From Platycnemis pennipes (taxonomy: Eukaryota; Arthropoda; Insecta; Odonata; Platycnemididae), in contig OW121846.1 in NCBI GenBank assembly GCA_933228895.1, forward strand, positions 146,276,746-146,340,745: a stretch of 64,000 nt of DNA, in the 5' to 3' direction. A program made the translations under genes and the position numbers. The number at the start of each line of letters is the position of its first letter. The first letter of the stretch is position 1. Below the pieces are notes generated by a model, which was not told the origin of the DNA, ran no database searches, and saw only the letters and a program-made list of their open reading frames with translations. Below, one piece after another: positions 32,540 through 44,400 of this stretch.

Positions 32540-34220
32540 GTGACCAGCCGGACGTTTAAAGTCAGAATTGGAAATTGTCAGTCCGACTCTTACCTTCAAG
32601 AGAACGGGGTACCACAGGGCTCCGTTTTGAGTGTAACACTCTTTGCCATTGCAATAATAGATGTAGCAGAGTGTATCCAAGCACCATTGATGGGGTCCTT
32701 GTTGGTGAACGATCTAGCAATTTTTTGCCGATCGTCTACGCTGGTCGGTGCCGCAAGGCAAATACAGATTGCCTTGAACGAACTCAACACCTGGGCCGGG
32801 AATGATGGATTTCGCTTTTTGGCAGAGAAGACGAAATGCATGCATTTCTACTGCTTGAGAGGACTACACCTACCACCGCCATTGCATTTGGGGAACACGT
32901 ACCTAACCTGCGTCCAAGAAATCAGGCTCCTGGGCATGATTTTAGACTACCAGTTAAATTGGTGAGAGCATTTAAGATTTTTAAAGGACAGATGTATGAA
33001 GACATTAAATATTTTAAGGTTTTTATCAAATATAACTTGGGGAGCCGACCGCTTAACCCTAACGTTACTGTACCACGCCTTAGTACAGTCAAGATTGGAC
33101 TATGGTTTCGTAGTATACTCTTCTGCCTGGGAGTCGTATTTACAACCCCCGGGTAGAAGAGGGTTTCTTCAACGGTGCATAATGCTGGGCTACGGATGGC
33201 AATTGGTGCCGTCCGTATATCTCCAGTACTGAGTATCTATGCAGATTCGGGCGAGCCTCCGTGAATGTCAGGAGAAGTATACTTATATGCAACTATGTTG
33301 CCAAGGTTTTAGCCTCAAAGTAGCATCCTTGTTTTAGTATTGTTTTTAACCCGTTTTATTCATATTTTTTATGGACGAACTCAGTGCACAAGACCATTAA
33401 GTGTGCAGTTTAAGTCTTTTTTCCTCTCCCCGAATTAAGCTGAGTTGAGCATTTCAGAATGCCTCCGTGGCAAGTAAGTCAACCAGTATGTAACTTCAGC
33501 TTACAGAGATACAACAAGTCTTGCAGCATTACTACCGAGTACCAGTGCTCTTTCCAAGAGATCATTAACGCATGCCCCGGCTTCACGGCCGTTTACATGG
33601 TAGGTTCGAAGACGACGGAGGAGGCATGTGCGGTGACCTCAGCCCACCATGGAGTCATCAGGGCAAGGTTGAATCCCATACGTACACAGCGGAACTCCTT
33701 GCTCTAAGGATGGCTCTGCTCGGGATTAAGGGATGTAATGCCACCTTTCTAGTTTGCAGTGACTCCATGAGTGCACTGCAGGCCATTTCCCACTTTTTCC
33801 CAATGCACCCCATTGTCCAGGATATTGAATGTAGCATAATGTTCCTCGAGAGAAAGGGAATTTATAGCGAATTGTAATGGGTTCTTGGATGTGTGGGGAT
33901 AGCAGGGAATGAGGCAGTGGACTCCACCACTAAAGAGGTGTTGCGAGAGGCCAATTGCATGAGTACCTGTGGAGGAGGATCTGAGGGCTGTTGTGAGGGA
34001 CTTCAGCAGTGGAGGGATACATGGAATCTGCAAATCGCAAATAATAAGCTACGTGAAATGAAGGCCAGTGTAGCAATGTGCCCCACTTAAGTTGGGAGGA
34101 CTGGAAGTTGTCATCACACGGGTGAGGATAGGGCACTGTGCCCCACTCCTACCTGAGGAGGAGCAGATTCAACCCCGCCCCCGTTGCGGCTCCTCCCTCG
34201 CTGTGAGGCATCTCCTGTCG
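32540..34220 (+). pseudogene. Non-LTR retrotransposon RT and RNase H fragment (I/R1/Jockey-like)
   Basis: Starts inside the reverse transcriptase with ENGVPQGSVLSVTLFAIAI, then VNDLAIFCRSST (the usual YADD has become VNDL), TKCMHF and LLGMILDYQLNW; the thumb/C-terminus follows (LLYHALVQSRLDYG.VVYSS). RNase H traces: TAVYMVGSKT (Asp lost), TAELLALRMALLGI, SDSMSALQAI and GIAGNEAVDS. A Cys/His end (PRCGSSLAVRHLLSTE) near 34180 completes the order. Many frameshifts. RT plus RNase H plus the terminal zinc motif fits the I/R1/LOA group better than CR1. Confidence 0.8.
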
Positions 34221-34984
34221 ACTGAGTGTGTGTGATGCCTATCAGGCTGTGCTTTTTCTTACTTTATAATGAACATTCTATGTACTCATTTACAAAATAT
34301 TTAGACAAGGTGCAGAATAACCTTAGCTGTCAACGCACCTTTAAAAAACTAAAACTACTTTGTCGAAAAACATTTGATCCTTTCTGTCGGCATTTGCAAA
34401 GTAAGAGAAATAAAAGGTGGAACTTGCAGTGCAGCCAAAAGTATCCATGTGCCTAAAATTTCTAGGGCGAAGAGCTGCACACTTCACACAAGGAAAACAA
34501 CGCCTGTGAGGTCGCTCATTTTTACAATACATGCCCCTCCCCCTTAAAAGAAGGGGGGAACTGGAGTTATATCTTTTCTAAAAGACAAAGGACCTTTAGA
34601 AGAGGCCACATACCGATTTTTCACACAATCTGATCACCGTAACTCATAAAGAGAAAATCCCAAAAAAAGTCATGTTTTTTACAATTTTTCGCTAATTTGA
34701 ATGCGATGAACGATCCTAACAGAAGGGGGGAAGGGGAATCATATTCTTTTTAAGACAAAGAGCCATTAGAAGAGGCCACGTACTGATTTTGACCGAAATC
34801 CAATCACTGTAATTCATTTAACAGTTTGACTGAGGTCTTTTTAATGCCGAATGACCACAAAATGCAGAATTTTTTTCCTCGCCAATGTGTTTCAAATTCG
34901 GTCTAATATCCTGCAAGTATCACATTTTTCATTTTCAGTTATTTTGTTGGTAAAATTAAATATTTTTCCACGTCTATCAACATG

Positions 34985-35230
34985 GGGATAGCCGGGAATG
35001 AGGCAGTGGACTCAACTAAAGAGGCGTTGCGAAAGGCCAACACTGCCGTTGCATAAGTACCTGTGGAGGATCTGAGGGCTGTTTTGAGGGACTTATGCTG
35101 CTCGTAAAGAAACGGGAGTGTCGGCGTTCCTATTCCAGGTGGCCAAAAGAGCAGCAGATGTCCTTGGTTTGGTCGAGGGTTGGGAGAAAGAAACTCAGGA
35201 GACAGGTGAGGGGAAGGAGGAAGGGGAATG
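34985..35230 (+). pseudogene. LINE fragments related to 33890 and 52905
   Basis: GGGGATAGCCGGGAATGAGG repeats the RNase H 'GIAGNEA' region of 33890-33960. From 35096 (ATGCTGCTCGTAAAG, then CCTATTCCAGGTGGCCAAAA) it switches to sequence resembling 52905-52975 of the R2/R4-like LINE. Two short LINE pieces are therefore joined. Confidence 0.5.
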
Positions 35231-36333
35231 ATGTTAATGATAATGATTAAGGTTAATGAATAATATTATGTCCGGGGGGGGGGGGGGTTGAATGCTTTCC
35301 AGATCCAGATTGTTGACATTTCTATTGTGCGTACTTCTATGCTTGGTGCTGTGGGTGGTAGTCTGTGAATTATTGAGACTGTGAAGCAATCGTCGAAATT
35401 TTTGCTATGTGTCTGTGCGTGGGTTGGAACGGGAAAATTTGTGAGGCCCGAGTTTGATTTGCATGATGCTCTGTGGTTGTTTATTATTTGGATGGATAGG
35501 GGGGTGGATAGGGATGGTATATGTGTGTGTGCGTGTGGATGAAGTTGGCCACACGGCGGTACAAAAATATCTTGGAGATAGACGGAGAGATGGCAGGAGC
35601 ACACAAGAAAGAGACAAAACACACTTACTTTGGCTAATTTTCGGGTAATATAAATATCTGCTGACTTTTGATCTCAAATAAACCATTCCATTTTTCGGCC
35701 TTTATTGTTATGCAGTTGCGCAATTCTATCATTTCGTACTCATTTAGAAAGTCGAGAAAAAAAACTTTTCATGAGTGTGGAAATCAGTCAGGGTAGCGTT
35801 CCACCCATAATTGTGCAGCAGCAGAGAAGGAGCCAGCTTCAAACAAAATTTGGAGCATGTCGAGTGCCTCTTGATTTGAACACACCATCACCCTTCATAC
35901 AAACAGTCACTTTATGTTTCTGGATATGGTTAAAGAGTAAACAGCAGCAACAATTGAAGAAAAACACATGATTTACAACGCAGAATTCGATTTCACGGTC
36001 ACGACATGCAAATTTCTAGTTTCAGCGCCAAGTACCGGTTTCGGCAAATTTAGAGGTCAATTAGAGGTCAAAAATCACATTTTATGAAAAAATATTTCGA
36101 GCGAAAGTTATGTATTTTTCAGCATAGAATCCGAATCTGTGAAAATATTTGCATGTTCTGTTTGAAAAAATGAACTCGGGTCTAAATAGCCCACTTCCGG
36201 TGTAAATCGGAAGTTGATTTTGTGACCAATTGATAGAGCATACCCCATTTACTTGGGAGTGAGCCAACAGTTTCTGAAAAATAATCTTTCCTGGCAACTT
36301 TTAGGGGGTGGACGGGTGGTTTTGGACACCCTG
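35231..36333. other. Unclassified repeat sequence ending in GGACACCCTG
   Basis: Poly-G run at about 35274-35287, TG-rich DNA around 35520, then a segment (about 35990-36333) whose right end, read on the minus strand, starts CAGGGTGTCCAAAACCACCC. That end resembles the CAGGGTGTCCAC terminus of the 1743 repeat. No coding content recognised. Confidence 0.4.
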
Positions 36334-36691
36334 TGTAATGGCAAGGTTGTACAGAAGAGGTATATTTGAGGAAAACTAAGTGCTACTAATTATAATCCCA
36401 CTAGATAACATTTCTTATGAAAGTCGCGGAGCATGTTGATCAACGTGCTCCGCCACAGACAGAGGTGCACGACATGTCTATGGATGTGGTCCGCAGTGAA
36501 CGTGTTAAAAATTTCCCGAAAAAAGTAATTTTTTACGATTTTTCGAAACTTCAAACGAGATGTGCAACCGGAAGATATGGTCTTTCAAAAATTTTTCTTT
36601 CTTTGTGATCAGGGTGACGAGCAGCAATTTTTCCGTGCTGTTACGATTCGATTTGGTCACTTAATGTTTTTCGGCCCACCCTAATATGCAT

Positions 36692-37373
36692 GCCTCTGAG
36701 GGTACACAGAACGTGCCATTGAATGTCTACAGCTGGCAGCCTTTCGAAGGCAGAAGTGACATCAGACAGGGACACGCCCCCTTTTGAGCCATTTTTTCGC
36801 AGCGGCCAAATTTCGCCACCTTTGCAAATATTTATCTGGGAAACTACGCTTTACTTTGAAGTCAGGTTTTCAGTGCTGCGAATGAACCAATATCCTCTGA
36901 TCACCTCCATATTTTTTTCAAAAAATTGGCAAGTTCCTCAATTAAACATGTGACCCAATATGCCCTAAAAACTTGCATACTTAATGTGTGTCTGAGAAAC
37001 ATCATATCTTATTACATTTACAAGTATGGAATTGATAATATTCCATATTTGTTGGTGATGATTATTTTTTTGATTGACAAATAATTGCCTATGGAAGCCA
37101 TTGTGTGTAAATTACATTTTACATTGAGAAATAATTTCATGTAGAGTACTATTACATATTAGAAGTGCATATTGTTTATCAGTTTAGTTATAATTTTTGT
37201 TGTAATGTTGTGAAAATTGTTGTGAGGAATTTGAAAAGAGTATGTGGTTTTAGGGGCATAAATACTCTTTAAGTTGAAATAATAATTATTCTCTAGCTTT
37301 TTAAGAATTCTACTTAATTTTTAATGTAATGAAATTAATAGTTTATTCTCAAATAATCATATTTTATTACTAG
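36692..37373. other. Intron, no gene recognised
   Basis: AT-rich unique sequence leading to the acceptor TTATTACTAG of the next KNTC1 exon. Confidence 0.5.
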
Positions 37374-37605
37374 GACATACCTGCGAAAATTGTATCTACT
37401 GTTACAATTGGATGGATTGGGTATCGTCCAGTCATTTGAGGAATATGAGTCACTGGATACCAGAACTCTGGTGAAAAGAATTTTGGAGAAAAAACCTCAT
37501 CATCCAAACTCAGTCTCTCTGGCTGCTAGATTATGTATATCTTCCGGTATTTTTGATCATTCTCTTTGGTCAGAGGTTTTTACCAAAATGCGGAAACTAT
37601 CAATG
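37374..37605 (+). CDS. KNTC1: KNTC1/Rod exon 6 of 8 in window
   Basis: Acceptor TTATTACTAG at 37364-37373; donor ATG|GTGAGT at 37605/37606. Phase 2 in, phase 0 out. It encodes 77 residues: TYLRKLYLLLQLDGLGI, SFEEYESLD, then SLAARLCISSGIFDHSLWSE. Vertebrate KNTC1 has 'SYLR.I.FL.....LNI', an 'ES..' loop and 'A.RL..ELC....I.D..LW', in this order. The tryptophan of 'LW' and the 'YLR' start are the clearest anchors. Next exon is 16.8 kb away. Confidence 0.8.
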
Positions 37606-37989
37606 GTGAGTATGCTAATAAATATTAATCTAGAAGTAGTTTTTCATGTTACAGTAGATCCATTTTAGTTAATGACCATTATGATGACTGTATCTTTTTT
37701 ATCACTCTTATTTCTTTTTCATCAAATTCGTTAATGTTTAGGCATCCATTGAATATGGATAGATAGATAAGTTTCCTTTTTGGTGCGAGATTGAGGGTGT
37801 TGTGAATGTATTAACTATTTTATTGTAGACTTGGGCCGATGCCAATAGCGAGTATCGGATATTGGTCATTTTCCTGATACTTCGATAATTTCTAGTGTTA
37901 GTTTATTTGAATACTTTCATTTGAAAGTATTCATGTGGTGAACAACATTAAAAAATATATAATTTTAAAATCACGCCTTTTTTAACTGA

Positions 37990-39011
37990 CTGAGCAAAGC
38001 ATTGAATTTTCATTTTCCTTGCTGCAATACTGCTGCCCTACAATTCTTCATGACTCATGCACCCATGGGACTGGCTCTGCGAGTACTCAAGGGTGTTATA
38101 TTATTGAGAATACCGGTACAATTGAGGAGTTTTCTATTAAAAGCGACATTGTGAAGTATGATGAAAAATATCACGGTTTTTTTGTCTTAGTAGTATGGTT
38201 AAAAAAAATGTTTTGGAAGAATTAAAAGGGCACCAAAATGATCCACATTTTATCTCCATGTTTGCTCATTTTACAAGTTTTGACTGGATTTCAAAACTAC
38301 GCGAGCACCAATACTTCATGACAGTGAAAGCGAGACAAGTGCTTAGAATTAGCCATAGGAAAGCCTGAGGTGAAAAGAAAAATATCAATTGAAAAGCTCA
38401 ATCTCCTCCGAAAAGTAGAGAAAAATCCATCTATGAATGTGTTTTAAAGGTGGCAAAAATTTAAGTTCTTGTATCCACCCAAGTTTGTTCTGTGCAACGC
38501 ATACGTTGTCAGTTTTTCCTCCTTCATTCCGAACTCTCTTTCATAAAATATAAAATTCAAATAAGGCATTGTTGTATGGTCGTGTTATGACGCTAAAGGA
38601 TTTGCATTAGAATTTTTAAAATGAAGACTTTGAAGAAGTGTTTGCATGCCTCCAATTACGCATACTTTTGGAGAAAACCCGATTTCATGAATTGACTAGA
38701 ATAACTTAAACGAATATAAGTAAATATTTGAAACTTAAAGGACATAATGACAAAAGTACGATTCATGTTCTTTCATATTGTTATGACAACCGCCAAAGTG
38801 ACATTGCGACCTCTGTGACTCAAAAGAAATGTGCATTTTTCATCCTCATTGCAAAAACATGCCTCAAAAGTAATTTTAAAGAAGTCTGGTACCTGCATTA
38901 AACTAAAGGATAAATTATCTTCATGTTTGATATGCTCTATATGATTATCGCTTCTTCCAGTTTTGAGACATAAACCCTTAAACTCGAGTCTGTTTGCTTG
39001 GACTGTATATA
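37990..39011 (+). pseudogene. Decayed Tigger copy with transposase N-terminal trace
   Basis: The inverted relative of 49780-50420. At about 38370-38470 the + strand reads KRKISIEKLNLLRKVEKNPS, equivalent to IEKLKLLQEVDENPHMKRVE of the better preserved transposase at 49020. Flanking non-coding sequence (38700-38900) pairs with 49810-50030 in reverse. No end repeats identified. Confidence 0.5.
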
Positions 39012-40233
39012 CAGTACAACCTCTTTTTTACGAACCTCTAATTTACGAAATGACACCAATTTACGAACCATTCTGCTGGTCCCGATCTTTGTATATAGGA
39101 AAACCATGTAAATTTACCTCTATTTTACGAAACCACGATTTTACTGATTTACGAAGTGAAAGGCCGGTCCCTGGGAGTGATTGACCTCTGTTTTACGAAG
39201 TTTTTGAAAGGATTTTATAGCACTGAACTCAGTACAATGGGATAACGATCGCTGTGTACCGCGACAGGAGCAGCTGAAGCCGGATAGGTCATGTTGAGAG
39301 GGCCCTCGGTCCAAGTATTTCATACGGGAAAATGTGTAAAAATCAATTCAGCATAGTGCTTTCTGAAGTGCTTAAACTGTAGCAAAAATCCCAGAGACTG
39401 ATCATCCAAATCGCAATTCAATCCTAATTACATGATCCAATGAAAAAATGTTCAAAGACGCATGGCACGACGCCTACATCTCGAAAACAAAGCTCCAGTT
39501 CATAAAATAATTGGATTAGTGCTTGGTAATTTCTATTCCTTTTCTATCATTTTTTGTGGTGTGAATACCTAACTCGTCGTCACAAAGTATCCATATTTTC
39601 TCTGGAATTATTTAAAATTAGCTTTAAGGTAGCTGCCGAAACCCCAATTCAGAACTTTGTTCAGCCTTTCACCTGAAAATAGCATTCCCGTAGGAAGTTC
39701 TTTGCTGCAGCTGTCGTGAAGCTTAGTTTCATTAAAAAATACTAATTTTGCAATAATAAATTACCTATATTCAAATCTTGATGAAATTTGATTATTTAAT
39801 ATTTCATTAAAGTGCTTTACGTCGTTAGGTAAGAATTTGCGATCGCGACTTTGAGATCACGATCGCTTTCTGTAGCTCTCGTAAGCCACAGCTAGATGTC
39901 AGCACTGTAGAACAGATGTTAAAAAAGAGGGAATTACAAATTAAATGAGTGAATTTCTAAGATTGACTTTCATCAGCTGCGAAATATCATTAAATGTATT
40001 TCAAACGATACGCTTTCTTCAGGCATTTTCTGGTCTTTTCACTGAAATATACTGGGTCAGTTGGAACTTGGTTTTGAAATTTCCTAGTTAAAATGCATCC
40101 CTGGCTTTCCCATGATAAAATGGCTTCTTTTCACACAAAACGACTAGCACTAAATGTCCCCCTTTCGTTAATTAATGCATAACTGCATATGCTTAAAATA
40201 CTCCGCGGGATGAGTTAATTCTCTTATGAGTTT
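39012..40233 (+). mobile_element. CAGTAGAACCTC Tigger derivative, inverted and truncated copy
   Basis: Opposite orientation to the copies at 17635 and 44959. It starts CAGTACAACCTCTTTTTTACG after TA (39010-39011) and follows the other copies up to TTCTCTTATGAG near 40230, where it stops; the third of the element carrying the transposase end is absent. Confidence 0.75.
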
Positions 40234-40919
40234 AAGAGAGTGAGTGATTCTCTTATGAGAGTGCGTCTCCAAAGTTCGGACACTTTTTTCGCTACCAGAC
40301 TACTTGATAAACCGTAGGCCCCCTTCCTGCGCTTTAGTATCTCAATACGTCGTGAACATAAAAAAAATATTTTTCACTTCTTTTAAAGTCGACGTAAATT
40401 CGTTTATGTCAACGAGACAGGAAAAAACATTGTAGTGTGTAGGGTTATATTAATTTCAAATAATCCTTCCGTGATTGTTATTCCCTGGAAATAGTTTTTT
40501 ATCTAATATTAATGAGACCAACGATGGAAGACGCATCCGTGATGAGTTTCTCTGCGTTTGCAGCGACCGGGCAGGAGGCACGAGCCGGCAGGAGACGCGC
40601 CAGCAGCCTTCGGGGCGTAGCGCCGCGACGCTGCGTGGGTGGTGCATAATTTCGCGCGGCCGCGCTCTCAAAATAGACAATTTGTGGCTTAATGGCTGCA
40701 GATACGTAAAAATGGACGAAATTTTCTTCTTAAGGACCGCAACTCGGGAAAATCCATGGGGAACCGCTATAAAAACATGACTTTTTCCATTTTCAGCCCC
40801 CCTCCCCATAAATGACCACGGCGCGAGGGTCTAGGGTTGACCTAGAGGCCCCAAATTTTTCTGGCCTCATTTTGAGTCACTTTGGCAACTTTTTCCAGAG
40901 GGCCAAGTTTCTCCGCGAA
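40234..40919. other. hAT interior, no coding recognised
   Basis: Contains an unusually GC-rich stretch (about 40550-40670) and a segment around 40800-40860 (GGTCTAGGGTTGACCTAGAG) that looks repetitive. Nothing assignable. Confidence 0.35.
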
Positions 40920-41096
40920 AAATCTAATTTTCCGATCCGCCCTAGTGTACCTGCAGGTTCAGTATTTTCTCAGGAAATTTTTCCAGAGATTGGGGCTATG
41001 GTTTCTGATACAAGGAACCTCTTAACTGCTAAGCATGTTCAGCAGCTCACATTTCTTAAAAATAATTTCAGTATTTACAATTGCAAGAGGGCTTAG
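40920..41096 (+). pseudogene. hAT transposase C-terminal remnant
   Basis: Reads EIGAMVSDTRNLLTAKHVQQ then LTFLKNNFS before a stop at 41094-41096. 'AG...S..R..L....V..L.FLK.N' is the C-terminal end of hAT transposases, after the dimerisation domain. A sister piece is on the minus strand at 61045-61200. Confidence 0.7.
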
Positions 41097-41490
41097 TGTC
41101 AGAAATCTTATTCCAGTGATTAATTGTAAGAATAGCAAAATAAACGAGTTTTCACATTATCATTCCTCTCATTAATTGCTCTTATATAACACTTTTGATT
41201 ATTGAGTTTAGTTCACCAGTAGGAAAGCACTTGTCAAATGTTTTGAGAAAAATAAGTAAGGTAACGACCACTGGTACCAAGCTATCGGTTTGGTATTGGA
41301 AAAAGTGCTATCAGTCCAAGTCTATTTTATTTTTTTTAGAAACCTATGAAGATGAACTCAACTTAACAATTGATTTTTGCTAGAAATGTGCAAAAATATA
41401 CCAGTGAATGCTTGAATACTTAGAATACTAGAAATTATTCTATTTTTGAGATCTTGAAAATTTATGCTAAAAGAAAAAAATTTGAATACA

Positions 41491-42827
41491 ACAAGTCCTC
41501 AACTTATGCGGTCAATTTGTCCTAAAAATTTCTGGGTAAGTTGAAATCTGTGTTAGTCAAAACACAACAACTTACCTATCCATTTTTGAAACATTAGCGG
41601 TTCTACTTTTACTGCAATTGGTGGCAATCATCGACAATTATGGAAAATGCCATCTTTTGAGAAGCCGTTAAGTTAGCATAGTACGACAATTCCGAGAATG
41701 GCAAAAATCCAATCATTATATCACGGGGTCTTTAAATCTAAAATAAATATAATCACACAAAACTTGAGTAAATTGAAAATTTGATGAAGTTATCATACTC
41801 ATGCGAATGCCTTTTCATGTTTGGAAAGAGTTCTTAAAAAATACGTGTAATGTTAAAACGTCTCTGTTTACGCATATTCAGCTGCAGACTAAGGCATGCC
41901 ATCAGCTTCTATTTTATGTATGTATTTGTCCATTGTGTTTGTATAGTAGCCCTTTTTTCTCAACATAAATAATTTTGTAACCAGAAAGAGCATCATATAC
42001 TGCTTTGGAAACCTTTCGGAAACATTCTGGGTTTGGGTCCTGCCTCAAAACCTGCCACTCATTTCTCAATCAGATGAAATTATTCCACCATCTTTTTTAA
42101 CACAAATGTTTTCTGTGACTCTGCTTCCAATTTATCTTTGGTAATTTTGCCTTTCTCTCTTTGATTCTCCAGTTCTAGTAAATCCTCATTGAGCAATTCC
42201 GTTGCATCATATTGCTGCAGTTTTTCGAAATCATCTTCTTTGATGTTTATTTCTAGCGTCCTTCCCATGTCCTCTAGTTCATTCATTACATTTTCCTCTT
42301 CAAATCCCTCGAAGTCATGAATAAATTGGGGGTGATATTCTTCCAAACAGCATTCATTGTGGATGATATGAGTATGTGCCAGGCAGCATCGATGTTCTTC
42401 AAAGCTTCATACTCATTATATTCTTTCCAGGAGTACTTCAAAGATACTCCCTCGCCTTCTGTAGCCGTCACCGCTTACCTGAAGGTTCTTTGTAATAATA
42501 TTTTTTAAATGTCTGTATGAGCCATTGCAACAGATGAGTCATGTTTGGAGTCAAGTACATCTCTTTTATATTTTCATGGAAATCACTGAGAGATGGCGGA
42601 TGACCTGAGGCATTGTCTAGCAACAACAATACTTTAAATGGAATTTTATTTTCTTCGCGGTGCATCTTCTTCATGTGCAATAGCGTTCGAAACAAATGAA
42701 ATGGAGTTAAACAACCACTTCTATTGGCAGAGTGAGCCATGCATCCCCCATTGTGATTGTGAGAAGGAGCTGAGCTGAGTTGTGGTTTCCTAGGCATTTG
42801 AAGTGGATGATGTACCAGTCCTTTGTA
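41491..42827 (-). mobile_element. Tigger1/jerky-like element, right side cut by another Tigger
   Basis: Left end near 41491 (CAACAAGTCCTCAACTTATGCG) resembles Tigger ends of the CAGGCAGTCC type seen complete at 59746. Transposase remnants occupy 42080-42797. At 42826-42827 a TA marks the insertion of the CAGTTGAGC family element. Confidence 0.6.
42080..42797 (-). pseudogene. Tigger1-like transposase remnant
   Basis: Minus strand. KVLLLLDNASGHPPSLSDF (second catalytic Asp with the DNA.GHP signature of Tigger1/jerky types), LTPNMTHLLQW.IQTFKKYY, then EYNEYEALKNIDAAWHIL, STMNAVWKNI, FIHDFEGFEE and an acidic C-terminal helix ELLNEDLLELENQ. The order is that of the end of a jerky/Tigger1 transposase. 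Two frame changes break it, and the N-terminal half is missing. Confidence 0.85.
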
Positions 42828-43105
42828 CAGTTGAGCATCTTCAATCCAGCACAGTTGGGACCAAAGTGATGCCAGATTAGGGATTTTGCCGGACTATGGG
42901 CTATGCAGCACAACTGGTCTATCTTTGGCATCTGGAATGTTTTCATTGAAAGGGGCAGTTATTCATAACAAATTATATTCCTTTGCCACTTACTGAACAT
43001 AATTTCAAAAAGAGGAGTCGCTGGGAATAATCAGAAAGAAATGGTTTCTTAAATCATAAAGTTATTACGTAAAAGTGTCTAAGTTGCGCAGTGAGTGAAA
43101 ATAAA
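42828..43105. mobile_element. CAGTTGAGC Tigger element, 5' fragment
   Basis: Starts CAGTTGAGCATCTTCAATCC after TA at 42826-42827 and matches 16639-16910 (same order of GATGCC.GATTAGGG, GTTTTCATTGAAAGG and TTATTAC.TAAAAGT). It is interrupted at about 43105 by a LINE fragment; the right end was not found. Confidence 0.65.
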
Positions 43106-44400
43106 GGACGTTTGCAAACCTGGTCCCCCGAAAGACAGGGAGGTCTTCTGGGACCTCATCCCAGAGTCCTTCCAGTTTCCTCTCTATCTCCTCCTGCCAT
43201 TCCTCTATCATCATCACCTGAGGATACCCTACCAGGATAATGGCCATTTTCTTTTGGTTCTGGGACGCCTCTGCATATGAGGGCATTGGCCCTCTTCAGC
43301 AAGCACCTATCTAACAGCACACCTATCTAACCCATCTCAACTAGTTGCAAGAGAACCAGTCTTGGCCCTCTTCAGCAAGCACCTATCTAACAGCACACCT
43401 ATCTAACCCATCTCAACTAGTTGCAAGAGAACCAGTCTTGGCCCTCTTCAGCAAGCACCTATCTAACAGCACACCTATCTAACCCATCTCAACTAGTTGC
43501 AAGAGAACCAGTCTTGGCCCTCTTCAGCAAGCACCTATCTAACAGCACACCTATCTAACCCATCTCAACTAGTTGCAAGAGAACCAGTCTTGGCCCTCTT
43601 GGCATCCTGAGCCTTGTTTGTATCCCCTGGGATACACCTCCTCTTTGCGGCAGAGGCGGGGGGAGTCTCTGTCGTCCCCGCCCTGGGGCCCCACCAGCAA
43701 TTGCCTCGCCAGCATTTCTCCCATGATGAGGGGGTCTCGCCAGACCCCCACCACGTCCCCTCGCTCCCTGCCTTTCCTTCTGTCTCCTCCTGGTGGCACC
43801 AGTCCACTTTCCTATCCATATTGAACCTCTCCATTCTTTGAGAGATGCTCCCAATGGTGTTGCTAGAAGCCCCCGAGTCAGACTGCCCCTTTGGGGGCCT
43901 TTGTCTCCTTAATAGTTGACTCCGAGGACCCCCCCCAGGGGCTCTCCAACAGTATCGCTTCCTCCACCGGCGAAATGAGACTACAAGAGTCCATGTTAAG
44001 AGTGTGCTTTTCAGAACTCACCATTAAATTTTTAGAAATGGTTTCCATATATGGTCCCACGTAGCTAGGGAATTAAAAGGTGCAGCCACACACAGACCTG
44101 CATGCATGGGTAAGGCTAAATGAAACCGGAGGTCACCCATAATCCGCAGTCTCTGTTGTCTCTGCAACTTCTTACCCTCCACCCTGCGGCTGCAGTTGCG
44201 GTTGGCACAGAGATGCACCGTGGTGATGGGAGCTGTTTAGTGACCGCCAGGTCTAGATCCGTCATGTTCAGAGATACCAGGGGCACCTCGAGGAGGATGT
44301 GGCTCTTCATCACGCATGACGGTCTTGGTGGTCCATGGGCATGTTCTGCCCTTGTCCCACCCTGCAGTCACTGACCCCTTACCCCGTAGTTGCAAGTAAA
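43106..44400 (-). pseudogene. Non-LTR retrotransposon ORF1 (gag-like) fragment
   Basis: Minus strand. Downstream part: SYAEASQNQKKMAIILVGYP and EEWQEEIERKLEGL; upstream part: AAKRRCIPGDTNKAQDAKRA followed by KTGSLAT; further upstream acidic and low-complexity pieces (44060-43878) and a Cys/Arg stretch (44313-44024). 'AKR.K....SYAEA.....MAI....YPE..M.E.....I...LE' is a pattern I associate with LINE ORF1 proteins of the R1/Jockey kind. A 76-bp tandem array separates GSLAT from SYAEA. Higher GC content than its surroundings, as usual for LINE ORFs. Confidence 0.55.
43286..43600. repeat. 76-bp tandem array, four identical units
   Basis: Units start TTGGCCCTCTTCAGCAAGCA at 43286, 43362, 43438 and 43514, with a partial fifth (TTGGCCCTCTT) at 43590. 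The four units appear identical, indicating recent amplification. Confidence 0.95.

Larger units (their letters stand above)
32019..36683. mobile_element. Foldback hAT-like element with 8-bp duplication, filled with LINE fragments
   Basis: Ends TAGGGTGGGCCGAAAAAC and its complement, flanked by ATATGCAT at 32011-32018 and 36684-36691. The 8-bp duplication and TAGGG ends fit hAT. The arms are long inverted repeats: 32019 to about 32546 pairs with 36510-36683 plus 34511-34840, including G- and C-rich tracts. The right arm is split by about 1.7 kb (roughly 34840-36510) of other repeats and the spacer holds a LINE fragment. No hAT transposase is left. Confidence 0.75.
37826..41324 (+). mobile_element. 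hAT element with nested Tigger sequences
   Basis: Ends TAGACTTGGGCCGATGCC and the complement of TAGACTTGGACTGATAGC, flanked by TTTTATTG (37818-37825) and TTTTATTT (41325-41332), a 7-of-8 match to an 8-bp duplication. A hAT C-terminal coding piece lies at 40920-41096. Most of the interior is other elements: a decayed Tigger (about 37990-39011) and a truncated CAGTAGAACCTC copy (39012-40233). A related copy on the opposite strand starts at 60779. Confidence 0.75.

Noticed and set aside
35266..35686. 118-codon and 93-codon minus-strand frames
   Set aside because: Antisense to TG/GT-rich repetitive DNA; Pro/His-rich translation is a composition artefact.
43286..43600. CRISPR-like array
   Set aside because: Four contiguous identical 76-bp units with no unique spacers, in a eukaryotic intron: a simple tandem repeat.
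43555..43854. Several overlapping frames on both strands
   Set aside because: GC-rich LINE ORF1 sequence gives open frames in all registers; only the minus frame with AAKRR..KRAKTG fits an ORF1.
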